A program made the translations under genes and the position numbers. Source: Candidatus Hydrogenedentota bacterium (GTDB taxonomy: Bacteria > Hydrogenedentota > Hydrogenedentia > Hydrogenedentales > SLHB01). From it: a stretch of DNA of 35,869 bases. The stretch covers positions 1 to 35,869 of the forward strand of contig CAIYET010000186.1 in NCBI GenBank assembly GCA_903925285.1. The letters are read 5' to 3'. The notes under the pieces are model-generated. The model saw only the letters and a list, made by a program, of their open reading frames with translations, searched no databases and was not told the origin of the DNA. Position 1 is the stretch's first letter; every line of letters begins with the position of its first letter. Shown piece by piece: positions 7,175 through 13,747 of this stretch.

Positions 7175-8035
7175 TCAGCGCTCATCGGAATGTCCCGTTA
7201 ATTTCTTTCTCGAACCAGATGGCGGCAGGAAATTCTCGCCGGTTACCACGCTCCTGCCCGTCTTCTGCTCGAGTTCCCTGCGCGCTCCTTTCGCGATTTT
7301 GCCGCCCTTTTTCCCCGCGTCGGCATTTTCCACCATTCCCGTGGCGTCCATACTCTCGGCGATCTGTCGCGTCGAGAGTTCCGCGAGGGCGGTGAAAATC
7401 AGCTCCGCCTCGCTCATGTGGTCGCGCAGATTCTGGGTTTTGAGCCCCTTGATCTCCTTGTGCTTCTTAACCGAAACGCCGCTCCATTCCCGATGGATGA
7501 TATTGGTCAGAAAGGCGTATTCGTTTTCGCCCTCGATCTCATGTCCCTTCCAATAGTCCGTCAACTTGTTGCGTGTTTCCTGGCCCATCATACGCTGCTG
7601 AATCCATTTTTCGCTTCGCCCATGCTGCTGCCAGTACTCGCGGGCGCGGTCCAGAGACCGGGCGGGGTCGCTCATGTCCTGAAGGCGTTCGTAACCCACT
7701 TTCGCCAGCCAAAGTTTGATCGGTTCCGCCTTGGGGCTTGGCACTGATTGAATGATTCGCAGGAGCGTTTCCGGCGAGGCGGCGTCGGTGAATCGCATCT
7801 TGCCGTCCTCTGCAATCATTTTCAACCGGTTACAATTTGTAACCGGTTGACTCCCTTCCTTTTTCAGCCGGTTTCTTAGGACTTTCCAGTAATTTCTGGC
7901 GGCCTGGAAGTCCGGCTGCTGAATCAACGCTGCGACGATATCCACCACGGAAAAAAACCATGTCGCAGATTCTTCGTCATAAATCCTGCGGATTCTGTAA
8001 TTCTCGAAAACTGCAAGTGCTCGTTCGTTAGTCAT
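7175..8035 (-). CDS. Bro-N domain / DinD-like protein
   Basis: This 286-residue protein has an N-terminal Bro-N domain (RIRRIYDEESATWFFSVVDI, then LLRIIQSVPSPKAEPIKLWL and AKVGYERLQDMSDPA). The C-terminal half is DinD-like (HKEIKGLKTQNLRDHMSEAE, GKIAKGARRELEQKTG, SVVTGENFL). Bro-N domains bind DNA in phage antirepressors. The DinD-like family is widespread in accessory regions and its best-known member is induced by DNA damage in E. coli. I chose ATG 8035, which has GGAGG six bases upstream, over an in-frame TTG two codons earlier. A 29-nt perfect palindrome lies inside the gene at 7822-7850. A decayed relative lies immediately upstream at 8205-8406 and a higBA module beyond it, so the area looks like an accessory island. 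The exact function is unknown. Confidence 0.85.
   Translation of the reverse strand: MTNERALAVFENYRIRRIYDEESATWFFSVVDIVAALIQQPDFQAARNYWKVLRNRLKKEGSQPVTNCNRLKMIAEDGKMRFTDAASPETLLRIIQSVPSPKAEPIKLWLAKVGYERLQDMSDPARSLDRAREYWQQHGRSEKWIQQRMMGQETRNKLTDYWKGHEIEGENEYAFLTNIIHREWSGVSVKKHKEIKGLKTQNLRDHMSEAELIFTALAELSTRQIAESMDATGMVENADAGKKGGKIAKGARRELEQKTGRSVVTGENFLPPSGSRKKLTGHSDER
7822..7850. repeat. Perfect palindrome inside the Bro-N gene
   Basis: Arms TCAACCGGTTACAA and TTGTAACCGGTTGA are exact inverted repeats of 14 bp around one base. On the coding strand it encodes Gln-Pro-Val-Thr-Asn-Cys-Asn-Arg-Leu in the middle of the Bro-N domain. The decayed paralogue has a different palindrome at the homologous codons (8348-8372). 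Confidence 0.95.
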
Positions 8036-8103
8036 TGTCAACCTCCACTGGAAGAATCATGGGCTCGATATGAGGCAATTCCGAATCCATGTTTTCATTG
8101 TCG

Positions 8104-8406
8104 TCATTGTAAGCCACGTGACGCTGGATGCACAAGACCTTTTGAAAATGTTGATGCCCTTGTCTTATCGGCGAAACAGCGGGGTGAGGGATGGACACAA
8201 TCACGTTGGAGTGGATAACCCACTTTGGCAAGCCACTGCTTGAAGGGTTCCGCTTTCGGTGACGGGATGGATTGGATGATCCTCAGCAATCCTTGAACGT
8301 CCGCGCAATCGGTTGCGTAATTTTTTTCATCGGCAGCGACCAGTTTCAGTTGTCGACAAATTGTCGACAACTCAAATCCATCCTCCGTTTTGACGCGAAT
8401 CTTCAT
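8104..8406 (-). pseudogene. Decayed Bro-N/DinD-like gene remnant
   Basis: Minus-strand positions 8406-8205 encode about 67 residues clearly homologous to the middle of the Bro-N protein at 7175-8035: LLRIIQSIPSPKAEPFKQWL and AKVGYP match LLRIIQSVPSPKAEPIKLWL and AKVGYE. The protein then departs from the family and ends near 8104, without the DinD-like C-terminal half and without a normal N-terminus. The two homologous stretches are about 55% identical by eye, so this is an old paralogue or a second family member, not a recent copy. It retains a perfect 25-nt palindrome at the same codon position as the intact gene. Its 5' end faces the higBA promoter. Confidence 0.7.
8348..8372. repeat. Perfect palindrome inside the Bro-N remnant
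   Basis: Arms AGTTGTCGACAA and TTGTCGACAACT are exact 12-bp inverted repeats around one base. On the coding strand it reads Glu-Leu-Ser-Thr-Ile-Cys-Arg-Gln-Leu, the column that aligns with Gln-Pro-Val-Thr-Asn-Cys-Asn-Arg-Leu of the intact gene. The two palindromes have the same centre (ACA-NNT-TGT) but different arms. Confidence 0.95.
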
Positions 8407-8427
8407 CTTGAACCGGCTGCGAACTTC

Positions 8428-8457
8428 TTGACCTTTGCACGGTATCCGTGATAGCAT
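8428..8457 (+). promoter_or_regulatory. Putative higBA promoter
   Basis: TTGACC (8428-8433) and TAGCAT (8452-8457) are separated by 18 nt and lie 26 nt before the higB start. The -35 matches consensus at five of six positions and the -10 at four of six. Confidence 0.45.
8438..8450. promoter_or_regulatory. Candidate HigA operator
   Basis: CACGG-TAT-CCGTG is a perfect 5-bp dyad lying between the -35 and -10 of the putative higBA promoter. HigA antitoxins normally repress their own operon by binding such a dyad with the Xre helix-turn-helix. Binding here is inferred from position only. Confidence 0.35.
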
Positions 8458-8482
8458 TAAAACAATCGAGGTTGAAGAAGGC

Positions 8483-8779
8483 ATGATCGCATCTTTCGGA
8501 GATAAGACGACTGAAGACCTGTACCATGGAAAGCCGAGCCGGTATGTGCGATGTCTTCCGCCGGAAATGCTGTCCGCCGCATTACGTAAGCTTGACCTGA
8601 TTGAAGCGGCGAAAGATCTTTCGGATCTCCGCGCACCGCCCGGTAATCGTCTGGAAGCGTTACGCGGCGACAGGCGCGGTTTTCACAGCATACGTGTCAA
8701 CGATCATTGGCGGATCGTGTTACGCTGGAGCGGCAACGACGCCTACGAAGTACAGGTCGTGGATTATCACGGAGGTTAG
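8483..8779 (+). CDS. higB: HigB toxin (RelE/ParE superfamily mRNA interferase)
   Basis: This 98-residue protein matches the plasmid-maintenance HigB family along its length: MIASFGDKTTEDLYHG at the start, LDLIEAAKDLSDLRAPPGNR and LEALRGDRRGFHSIRVND in the middle, WRIVLRW and EVQVVDYHG at the end. HigB cleaves mRNA on the ribosome and is neutralised by HigA. The start at ATG 8483 fits the conserved N-terminus; GAGG lies ten bases upstream. It is the first gene of a two-gene operon, toxin before antitoxin as is normal for hig, and its stop is 3 nt before the higA ATG. The key Arg and His/Tyr positions appear present, so the toxin is probably active. Confidence 0.92.
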   Translation: MIASFGDKTTEDLYHGKPSRYVRCLPPEMLSAALRKLDLIEAAKDLSDLRAPPGNRLEALRGDRRGFHSIRVNDHWRIVLRWSGNDAYEVQVVDYHGG

Positions 8780-8782
8780 AAA

Positions 8783-9070
8783 ATGATTCCCAAACATCGA
8801 ATTCCAACGCATCCGGGCGAAATGTTGGCGGAAGAGTTCTTGAAACCGCTTGGCGTAACCCAGGTGGCCTTTGCAGCGCATATCGGCGTCTCCGTTCAGC
8901 GAATCAATGAACTGATTCGAGGAAAGCGCGGAGTCACGCCACAAACGGCGTGGCTGCTGTCGAAAGCGCTCGATACGACGCCGGAGTTCTGGCTGAATCT
9001 GCAAAACGCGCACGACTTGGCGCGGAATAGGCCTGCGAGGACCATCGTGAGGCTCAGAGTCGCAAGTTAG
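8783..9070 (+). CDS. higA: HigA antitoxin, Xre-family HTH
   Basis: This 95-residue protein carries the classic HigA signature: IPTHPGEMLAEEFLKPLGVT, then the helix-turn-helix with QVAFAAHIGVSVQRINELIR and GKRGVTPQTAWLLSKALDTT, then PEFWLNLQNAHDL. It binds and silences HigB and should repress the operon. Its Shine-Dalgarno GGAGG (8771-8775) lies inside the last codons of higB, so the two genes are translationally linked. A hairpin lies downstream at 9124-9155, but it reads as a terminator mainly for the opposite strand. Confidence 0.92.
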   Translation: MIPKHRIPTHPGEMLAEEFLKPLGVTQVAFAAHIGVSVQRINELIRGKRGVTPQTAWLLSKALDTTPEFWLNLQNAHDLARNRPARTIVRLRVAS

Positions 9071-9111
9071 CGCGAACCGGCCCAACATGATATGCGTCAA
9101 CCTAAAAATCG

Positions 9112-9155
9112 AGAAATAGAAAAGGCCAACAGCTTGTCCATCGCAACCGTTGGCC
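9112..9155 (-). terminator. Rho-independent terminator after tRNA-Val
   Basis: On the minus strand, GGCCAAC (9155-9149) pairs with GTTGGCC (9130-9124) around an 18-nt loop and is followed by TTTTCTATTTC. It lies 15 nt past the CCA end of the tRNA. The plus strand has no T-run after the stem, so it serves the tRNA rather than higBA. Confidence 0.65.
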
Positions 9156-9169
9156 CTTCGAATATTTAT

Positions 9170-9246
9170 TGGTGGGCGACCGCAGGCTCGAACTGCGGAC
9201 CTCCGCCGTGTGAAGACGGCGCTCTAACCTGCTGAGCTAGTCGCCC
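9170..9246 (-). tRNA. tRNA-Val (anticodon CAC)
   Basis: The minus strand folds into a complete cloverleaf of 74 nt plus an encoded CCA. The acceptor GGGCGAC pairs with GTCGCCC, the D arm is GCTC...GAGC, and the anticodon stem CCGTC/GGCGG encloses loop TTCACAC with anticodon CAC. The T arm is CGCAG-TTCGAGC-CTGCG. The discriminator is A. CAC reads GUG codons. It lies between the higBA island and a secreted LRR gene. tRNA genes are common integration sites, but I saw no duplicated tRNA 3' end nearby. Confidence 0.95.
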
Positions 9247-9257
9247 AAAGCGAAGGT

Positions 9258-9287
9258 ATGTTAGCACGGCCTTGAGGCCGGAGGCAA
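9258..9287 (-). promoter_or_regulatory. Putative promoter of tRNA-Val
   Basis: On the minus strand, TTGCCT (9287-9282) and TAACAT (9263-9258) are 18 nt apart and lie 12 nt before the first tRNA base. Each hexamer matches consensus at four positions. The spacer contains the perfect dyad CGGCCT-TG-AGGCCG (9267-9280 on the plus strand). The dyad might also mark the end of the LRR transcript. Confidence 0.4.
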
Positions 9288-9386
9288 GAATGAGAGAAAT
9301 TACATGTTTGGCTGTATGGCGGGTTTCGTTCCGCATCACCGACCCTACAGCATTAATTTCTCTTCGTGGCCCCGTTCGGGGACAGG

Positions 9387-10733
9387 TTATTCGTTCTCGC
9401 CACAGGTCGATCTCTTTTTCGCGCGTCGTAGAGTCAATGCTCCGGCGAGTGCCATTCCCGCCATGGAACAGGATAGCGTCAACGGAGCAGCAAGAGGCAA
9501 AGGACTACCTTCCGTCACCGTGATAATCGCCGGTGGCGTAACGTGTACTGCCTTGGCGTCGTCCGTCACCCGGACACGATAAGCGCCCGTGTCATCAACT
9601 GTGAGTGGGCTTCTCGATAACGTGTTGGATATTGCGCCGGAAATGTCCACGCCATTCTTTGTCCATTGGACCTGCGGATTGCCCATCTCTCCAACGAAGG
9701 CGACCCTCATCGAAAGTGAATCGCCTTGCTTGTACTGGCCACTGCGAGGTGCTTCAACGAACACAAAATCATCTGCGATGCAGGGATCGTGATGGACCGT
9801 AACGCCTCGGGCCTGCAAGATGCCGATGTCTATGCAGTCCTGAGGCGACAGTGGGTTGGCAAGCAGATCGATCGCGTCGCCTCCGCCAAGCCCGGTATTA
9901 CCCAGCAGCGGACTTACGTCGATTATCAGGTTGGCCGAGAGATCCAGCCTCGTAAGGTTACTGAGACCGGTCAGAGGGCTTACGTCGACGATTTGGTTTT
10001 TGTAGAGGGACAGGTGCGTCAGGCTGGTGAGACTGGCCAGCGGGCTCAGATTCTTGATTTGGTTGTTGTCCAGGTACAGTCCCAAGAGCCGCGTCAGGCC
10101 GGTCAGCGGGCTTACGTCCACGATCTGGTTGTTGTAGAGTTCGAGTTCCACGAGCCAAACAAGATCGGCCAGCGGGCTTACATCGGCGATCTGGTTGCCG
10201 CCAAGGTAGAGCACATTGAGGCTGGTCAGAGCGGCCAGCGGGCTTACGTCGACGATCTGGTTGCCCCAAAGGCCCAGCCACGTAAGACTGGTGAGGCCGT
10301 GGAGCGGTCCGATGTCGACGATTGGGTTCGAGTTGAGGTATAGCGACGTAAGCGTGGTGAGATCGGCCAGCGGGCTAACGTTCACGATATTGTTGTTCTC
10401 GATGTTCAGCACCCTGAGTTTGGTCAGAGCGGCCAGCGGGCTTATGTCGATGATCTGATAGTTGTCGCCGAGATCCAAAGACGTTAGGTTCACGCAGTAC
10501 TCGATACCGGATAGGTTAGATATATTTGCAAGCCGGGCAGTAAACGTTGTCAGTCCCAGCAAGTTGCTGTCGAGGATGTTTCCCGTCGGCTTGCTGATGG
10601 CCTGGCGGATCCTGTATTCGAGATGCGAGTCTGGAAACGTGACTACCACGGCGTGAGCGGAGAGTGCAAGGCCGAGGAGCGCCACGCTAAATGCCAGAAT
10701 ACGCCCGCCTCCTTGCATGCGAAGTGTGTACAT
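9387..10733 (-). CDS. Secreted leucine-rich-repeat protein with Ig-like domain and C-terminal anchor
   Basis: This is a 448-residue protein. AAGGAGG lies eight bases before ATG 10733. An N-terminal signal peptide (ILAFSVALLGLALSAHA) ends near residue 28. Residues of about 45-300 hold roughly ten 22-residue internalin/SDS22-type leucine-rich repeats of the form LTSLxxLxLxxNQIVDVSPLA. An Ig-like domain follows (VQWTKNGVDISGA, DDTGAYRVRVTD). The C-terminus, after GSPLPLAAP, is a short hydrophobic stretch and then LRRAKKR, like a sorting or membrane-anchor tail. It is probably exposed at the cell surface for protein or glycan binding. It lies 50 bp after the araD-like gene on the same strand and may be the last gene of that operon, although its function does not obviously match. 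Confidence 0.85.
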   Translation of the reverse strand: MYTLRMQGGGRILAFSVALLGLALSAHAVVVTFPDSHLEYRIRQAISKPTGNILDSNLLGLTTFTARLANISNLSGIEYCVNLTSLDLGDNYQIIDISPLAALTKLRVLNIENNNIVNVSPLADLTTLTSLYLNSNPIVDIGPLHGLTSLTWLGLWGNQIVDVSPLAALTSLNVLYLGGNQIADVSPLADLVWLVELELYNNQIVDVSPLTGLTRLLGLYLDNNQIKNLSPLASLTSLTHLSLYKNQIVDVSPLTGLSNLTRLDLSANLIIDVSPLLGNTGLGGGDAIDLLANPLSPQDCIDIGILQARGVTVHHDPCIADDFVFVEAPRSGQYKQGDSLSMRVAFVGEMGNPQVQWTKNGVDISGAISNTLSRSPLTVDDTGAYRVRVTDDAKAVHVTPPAIITVTEGSPLPLAAPLTLSCSMAGMALAGALTLRRAKKRSTCGENE

Positions 10734-10783
10734 GATGAAGACCTCCTTCTATGGCTATTTGTCCGTTTCTGCGACGTTCGGTC

Positions 10784-11473
10784 TCATTTCTGCCCATAGT
10801 AGGCGCCGGGGCCGTGTTTGCGCCGGAAATGCTTGTCGAGAAGGTATTGGGGAATGGGGGAGAGTGCCGCGGAAAGCGTCAGGGTATCGAGCGCCATGCG
10901 GGCTAGCTCTTCGAGTATGCAGGCGTTCTCGACGGCTTTTTCGACGGTGTTGCCCCATGCGAATGGACCGTGGTTTGCGGCGAGGACGGCAGGGAAATGC
11001 GCCGGGTCGAGCGCGTTGAAGCGGCGGACGATTACTTCGCCGATGTGGCGCTCGTAATCCTCGGCGACTTCTTCATTTGTGAGCGGTGCGGCGACGGGGA
11101 CATCACCGTACGCGAAATCGGCGTGGGTTGTGCCGAAGCACGGGATCGGGCGTCCCGCCTGCGCCCAGCAGGTCGCGTAATGCGAATGCGTGTGTACGAC
11201 GCCGCCAATACCCTGCCATGCACGGTACAGCACGAGGTGTGTCGCCATATCGACGGACGGTTTGTGCGCGCCGTCGACTACGCGGCCTTCGAGGTCGACA
11301 ACGACCATGTCTTCGGGCCGCATGGTTTCATAGGGCACGCCGCTGGGCTTGATAACGACAAGGTCCTGTGCGCGGTCGATAGCGCTGGCGTTGCCCCACG
11401 TGAGTAGGACCAGCCCTTTGCGGACCAACTCGAGGTTCGCTTCGCAGACCGCCAGTTTCAGATCGTCAAGCAT
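10784..11473 (-). CDS. Class II aldolase/AraD family (L-ribulose-5-phosphate 4-epimerase-like)
   Basis: This 229-residue protein spans the whole class II aldolase/adducin domain. The phosphate-binding segments GNAS (27-30) and KPSG (42-45) are present. The zinc ligands His94 and His96 lie in GVVHTHSHYATCWAQ, followed by FGTTHADFAYGDVPVA, which is typical of AraD rather than of FucA. NHGPFAWG follows near residue 180. The enzyme would interconvert L-ribulose-5-phosphate and D-xylulose-5-phosphate, or act on a related sugar phosphate. Start ATG 11473 has GGAG six bases upstream; a longer reading would run into the heptad-repeat hairpin at 11488-11544. It follows an epimerase gene and a nucleotidase gene on the same strand. 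No arabinose isomerase or kinase is in view. Confidence 0.85.
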   Translation of the reverse strand: MLDDLKLAVCEANLELVRKGLVLLTWGNASAIDRAQDLVVIKPSGVPYETMRPEDMVVVDLEGRVVDGAHKPSVDMATHLVLYRAWQGIGGVVHTHSHYATCWAQAGRPIPCFGTTHADFAYGDVPVAAPLTNEEVAEDYERHIGEVIVRRFNALDPAHFPAVLAANHGPFAWGNTVEKAVENACILEELARMALDTLTLSAALSPIPQYLLDKHFRRKHGPGAYYGQK

Positions 11474-11487
11474 GCAGTTCTCCAATC

Positions 11488-11544
11488 GGATTTTGGATTT
11501 TGGATTTCTGCATTCCAAAATCCAAAATCCAAAATCTAAAATCC
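11488..11544. repeat. Heptad inverted repeat (GGATTTT / CCAAAAT type)
   Basis: Three GGATTTT-type heptads, a 7-nt loop, then four CCAAAAT-type heptads form a long AT-rich hairpin. It fills the gap between the araD-like gene and the epimerase gene. The epimerase stop codon (GGA TTT TAG) is made from repeat sequence. The same element type recurs at 27560-27621. Confidence 0.9.
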
Positions 11545-12606
11545 GCCAAGTACCGGACGCAACGCGTCCTCGTTTTCGATAATCCACGCGTAGATGTCTT
11601 CGAAGATGCGCGCGACGTTTCGCGTGGGCAGCCAGCCAGTCGCCTGGTTCACGCGGGTATTGTCGGTCAAGTAGATGCGGATATCCGCAGGACGGTTATC
11701 CGGATCGTGACCGATAGGGATCGTCTTCCCGGAAATCTGCCGACACAACGCGGTCATCTCGCACAACGACGCGCTGACCTCGACGCCTCCACCTACGTTG
11801 AATGTCCGTCCGGTCAGGGTGTCGATGTGACGTATCTCGCGATCCACGAGTTCCAGCAGATCGTCGATATGGAGCATGTCCCGGACCTGTTTGCCCGCGC
11901 CGCCGAATCCGATGTACTTGAGCGCGCCGCCATAGATGTGCCGCGCCATCCACAGTACGACCACGCCCTGGTCCAGCCGGCCCATTTGCCACGGACCGGT
12001 CAGGACGCCGCAACGATTGACGACCGCGCGCAGTCCGTACATGTCGATATATTCCTGCAACAGCAATTCCGAGCAGAGCTTCGTCGCGCCATACATTGAA
12101 CGCGGACCATCGAGCGGAAAATCTTCGGCGATGCCGAGCGCCGATGCGCCCGCGATGCGTTGATGCTCGACGAGGTCGAAACGCGCCGGCCCTTCATGGT
12201 ACGCGAGCGCGTTCACAGTGCTGTGCGGATAAACGCGGCTGCTCGACAAGAAAATCACGGCCGCGTCGTGCTGCCGCGCCAGTTCGAGACAGTTGATCGT
12301 GCCCGATAAATTTGTGTTGACCACGTAGCGCGGCGAACCGCCGAAACCGGCCAGAACCGACGGTTCCGCGCTGCATTCGATAATCAGATCGACTGGCCCG
12401 ACGGCATCGAGATCTTCGCTATTGCGAATGTCGCCGTGGACGAACTCGACGCCGCCCTCGCGCAACCGATTTAGGTTCAACTCCGAACCGCGTCGTTTCA
12501 AGTTGTCCAGCGCGACGATTCGCACGCCCTCCGTGCGCTCGATCAAGCCCATCGCCAAGCCCGAACCAACGAATCCAGCCCCACCGGTAACCAGAATGTT
12601 CTTCAT
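11536..12606 (-). CDS. NAD-dependent epimerase, CDP-paratose 2-epimerase-like
   Basis: This 356-residue extended short-chain dehydrogenase begins MKNILVTGGAGFVGSGLA (Rossmann NAD site). It has VALDNLKRRGSELNLNRLRE and VEFVHGDIRNSEDL, SSSRVYP for the catalytic Ser region, YGATK for Tyr/Lys, then DQGVVVLWMARHI and FGGAGKQVRDMLHIDDL. The DNLxRxG, HGDIRN and GKQVRDxLHxDDL combination is that of CDP-paratose/tyvelose 2-epimerases, which invert C2 of a CDP-linked dideoxysugar. UDP-sugar epimerases are the alternative. Start ATG 12606 has GAGGG overlapping the stop of the nucleotidase gene. The C-terminus ends inside a heptad hairpin, so a few original residues may have been lost. Confidence 0.82.
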   Translation of the reverse strand: MKNILVTGGAGFVGSGLAMGLIERTEGVRIVALDNLKRRGSELNLNRLREGGVEFVHGDIRNSEDLDAVGPVDLIIECSAEPSVLAGFGGSPRYVVNTNLSGTINCLELARQHDAAVIFLSSSRVYPHSTVNALAYHEGPARFDLVEHQRIAGASALGIAEDFPLDGPRSMYGATKLCSELLLQEYIDMYGLRAVVNRCGVLTGPWQMGRLDQGVVVLWMARHIYGGALKYIGFGGAGKQVRDMLHIDDLLELVDREIRHIDTLTGRTFNVGGGVEVSASLCEMTALCRQISGKTIPIGHDPDNRPADIRIYLTDNTRVNQATGWLPTRNVARIFEDIYAWIIENEDALRPVLGGF

Positions 12607-12615
12607 GTCAATCCC

Positions 12616-13602
12616 TCAGCCTATTTCCGCCACGGCGTTCAGTGCGCGCTCATGCAAGTAGCCGTTCGACGCGACGACACCGCGATTGCCAGCCAACGTC
12701 CGGCCCCTCGAAAAATCCAACGGACGCCCGTCCAGATCCGTCACGCGCCCACCGGCCTCTTCCGTAATGATCATACCCGCCGCCTGGTCCCAAATCTTCT
12801 CCTCGTAGTCCGGCATCTTCGGCGATAGCAACCGAAAGACCAATTCGGCATGGCCCGAAGCCAGCACGGCATACTTGGCCTGGCTGTCCATCAAGACCGG
12901 CGGCGTCCGTATACCGATGACGGACGTCAGCGTCTCGATCTTGCCCGCGTCAGTGTGCGCCGCCTCATGCGAACGCATCAACCGCGCCGACGCCGGGTCC
13001 GTACAGGCCGACACATGCAATGCTACATAAGGAGCATCATCGGCCATGGCCGCGCGCCATGCGCCTTGCCCGCGTCGTGCCGCGACAATCACCCCGTCGC
13101 CGCACGCCGCAGGCGAACAATCCCCGCTCAGATTCGGACACCCCAACAAGCCCAACTCCACGCGCCCGTCGACGATTAGCGCCAACGCCACGGCGTACTG
13201 CCCGCCCCGCATATATCCCTTCGTCCCGTCGATCGGATCCAGCAGCCAGAAACGACCGCTCGGATCGAAGTCGCCACGGTCGATCCAACGGCAGACCTTA
13301 TCCGCGTCCGCGTCCGGCACGGCCTGCCGTACGAACCCCGTGACGGTGTCCAGCATCGCCTCGGACCCGCGCAAATCCGCCGACCGCTCCTCGGCCACCA
13401 ACGACTCGCCTGGAAAGGCCGTCTCAAGTGCCTGCGCGACCAGCGCCTGAATGGCATAGTCCGCGACGGTCGTCGGCGATAAATCGCTCTTCGTCAAATT
13501 CATAATTGCCATGCCCGACTGAATGCGCGGCGCCAAACGTGCCGCCTCGCGGACCACACGAATCGCAAACGCCATTTCCGGCCCCGTTACGTCAAGACTC
13601 AT
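12616..13602 (-). CDS. 3'(2'),5'-bisphosphate nucleotidase, inositol monophosphatase superfamily
   Basis: This 328-residue protein resembles the HAL2/SAL1 branch of the Li-sensitive phosphatases. LSPTTVADYAIQALV near residue 41, Glu71-Glu72 (VAEERS), LDPIDGTKGYMRGGQYAVAL (Asp122 and Asp125 for metal) and KIWDQAAGMIITEEAGG for the last metal Asp are all present. These enzymes hydrolyse adenosine 3',5'-bisphosphate (PAP), a by-product of sulfation and sulfate assimilation, and some also dephosphorylate inositol phosphates. GGAGG lies upstream of ATG 13602; longer readings cross the divergent promoter region. It starts an apparent minus-strand operon with an epimerase and an AraD-like enzyme. 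Confidence 0.85.
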   Translation of the reverse strand: MSLDVTGPEMAFAIRVVREAARLAPRIQSGMAIMNLTKSDLSPTTVADYAIQALVAQALETAFPGESLVAEERSADLRGSEAMLDTVTGFVRQAVPDADADKVCRWIDRGDFDPSGRFWLLDPIDGTKGYMRGGQYAVALALIVDGRVELGLLGCPNLSGDCSPAACGDGVIVAARRGQGAWRAAMADDAPYVALHVSACTDPASARLMRSHEAAHTDAGKIETLTSVIGIRTPPVLMDSQAKYAVLASGHAELVFRLLSPKMPDYEEKIWDQAAGMIITEEAGGRVTDLDGRPLDFSRGRTLAGNRGVVASNGYLHERALNAVAEIG

Positions 13603-13669
13603 ACCGTTCCTCCCATATTTGTTCCTACGCGCCCCATCATAGCAAAAACACACGCGCGCCTCACTCGCC

Positions 13670-13698
13670 TTGATTGCCTTGGCCAAAGCCGCCATAAT
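13670..13698 (+). promoter_or_regulatory. Putative promoter of the adenine methylase gene
   Basis: TTGATT (13670-13675) and CATAAT (13693-13698) are separated by 17 nt. They match consensus at four and five positions. Transcription would start about 43 nt before the GTG at 13748. Confidence 0.5.
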
Positions 13699-13747
13699 GG
13701 CCATGCTTTCTTATGTCCACATAGACTTTAGGCTGTAGGAGGAAAAT

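Noticed and set aside
8028-8231. 67-residue minus-strand frame between the two Bro-N copies
   Set aside because: No homology seen; it overlaps the Bro-N remnant in another frame and is probably chance or decayed sequence.
9170-9246. tRNA-Val as an integration attachment site
   Set aside because: I found no direct repeat of the tRNA 3' end in the adjacent island and no integrase gene.
9726-10343. 205-residue plus-strand frame with repeats
   Set aside because: Its periodicity mirrors the leucine-rich repeats on the opposite strand; no signature of its own.
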